NCBI GenBank assembly: GCA_041665985.1
Contig: JBAYHV010000016.1
Span: 1 to 19,940, forward strand
Length of the DNA stretch: 19,940 nt
Direction of reading: 5' to 3'
Source: CAIRYW01 sp041665985
GTDB taxonomy: Bacteria > Patescibacteriota > Minisyncoccia > Phycocordibacterales > CAIRYW01
The translations under genes and the position numbers were made by a program. Of this stretch, positions 19,523-19,940 are shown one piece after another (position 1 is the first letter of the stretch; each line of letters begins with the position of its first letter). The notes beneath the pieces are model-generated. The model saw only the letters and a program-made list of their open reading frames with translations. It did not search any database and was not told the DNA's origin.

Positions 19523-19548
19523 TACTAAATTTTTAATTCAATTTAGTA
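19523..19548 (+). repeat. Small hairpin between pilin-like genes 3 and 4
   Basis: TACTAAATT and AATTTAGTA flank an 8-base loop, 12 bases after the stop of pilin gene 3. Termination is unlikely, because there is no U-tract. It may protect mRNA ends within the operon. Confidence 0.4.
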
Positions 19549-19633
19549 ATAGAAAATTTACAGAGCATAATTTTAAACATTACATATATGAAAACAGTCG
19601 AAAGTTTTAACAAATTAAAATTCTAGTGACCGG

Positions 19634-19940
19634 ATGAAAAAAACTATATTAAATATTTATCTAACAATAGCAGGTTTGTTTTTGGCTTATCCTGTTTTTG
19701 CGGAAACAACAGGTTGTAGTACTGGAGGTGCGCCTCAAAGTATTCACGATCTTTTAAATTGTTATATTGCTTATAAGATCGAAAAATACATCCCACTTCT
19801 GATAATTATTGCTGTGGTTGTATTTTTGTATGGAGTTTTAAAATTTATAAGTGCAGGAGATAATGAAGAGGCAAGGCAATCAGGTAGAAATGTTATGATA
19901 TATGGGATCATTGTACTTTTTGTAATGGTAAGTATTTGGG
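19634..19940 (+). CDS. TrbC/VirB2-like pilin-type protein 4 (partial)
   Basis: The frame is open to the window edge after 102 codons, so the C-terminus is missing. The signal peptide (1-23, VFA/ET) is followed by C28 and C43, spaced exactly as in pilin 3. A helix (about 52-73), the loop SAGDNEEARQSGRNV and a second helix starting near residue 89 follow. The pair MIYGII and FVMVS aligns with pilin 3 residue for residue. A GG lies directly before the ATG at 19634. It is the fourth tandem copy and the array probably goes on beyond the window. Confidence 0.85.
   Translation, partial: MKKTILNIYLTIAGLFLAYPVFAETTGCSTGGAPQSIHDLLNCYIAYKIEKYIPLLIIIAVVVFLYGVLKFISAGDNEEARQSGRNVMIYGIIVLFVMVSIW

Noticed and set aside
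19588..19626. 12-codon leader peptide MKTVESFNKLKF before pilin 4
   Set aside because: Too short to support, with no SD and no attenuator-like structure. Likely chance.
1..19940. CRISPR array
   Set aside because: The repeats here are palindromes and long intergenic blocks. There is no series of regularly spaced repeats with unique spacers and no cas gene.

Overview
The window looks like part of the chromosome of a Candidate Phyla Radiation (Patescibacteria, Parcubacteria-like) bacterium. The evidence is AT-rich sequence with compact housekeeping genes, A-rich gene starts that mostly lack Shine-Dalgarno sequence, a small bS21, degenerate paralogues of known enzymes, and tandem signal-peptide proteins of TrbC/VirB2 pilin type. 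Every recognised gene reads normally with TAA or TAG stops. Only the anomalous gene at 15016 ends in TGA, so no recoded TGA is apparent. The phylum-level call is inference.

Layout. Positions 1-561 hold a tRNA-Val(GAC) gene flanked by two related hairpin-rich elements, each ending in what looks like a copied tRNA 3' end. A small membrane-anchored cysteine-rich protein follows (587-922). From 936 to 5582 the minus strand carries a TrxB/AhpF-like flavoprotein, the division genes ftsZ and ftsA, ybeY (its end overlaps the start of ftsA) and rpsU. The block links ribosome maturation and translation with division. Positions 5672-6470 hold two unrecognised plus-strand genes. Next come a degenerate HisRS-like protein and lepB (minus), pth (plus) and a four-domain rpsA (minus). 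The convergent pairs are separated by long, perfect, bidirectional terminator hairpins.

From 11071 the genes run on the plus strand: a metallo-beta-lactamase-fold protein without its metal ligands, a one-TM protein, gyrA, an unusual GC-richer gene of unknown function (15016-15690) between a structured leader and a strong terminator, and a SAM methyltransferase. A membrane-anchored solute-binding protein is followed by four tandem two-TM pilin-like proteins, the last cut by the window edge. This last block is probably the start of a type IV secretion or pilus-like surface locus.

The most unusual signals are these. (1) Two copies of a hairpin RNA motif with paired T.T mismatches and a full 8-nt complement of the 16S anti-SD, with covariation between the copies (14731-14773, 16587-16633). 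(2) Hairpin elements that appear to duplicate tRNA 3' ends (up to 297 and 412-561). (3) The GC-rich orphan gene with its leader. (4) Enzyme-fold proteins that have lost catalytic residues. (5) Many palindromic repeats, including one that adds residues in frame inside the trxB-like gene.
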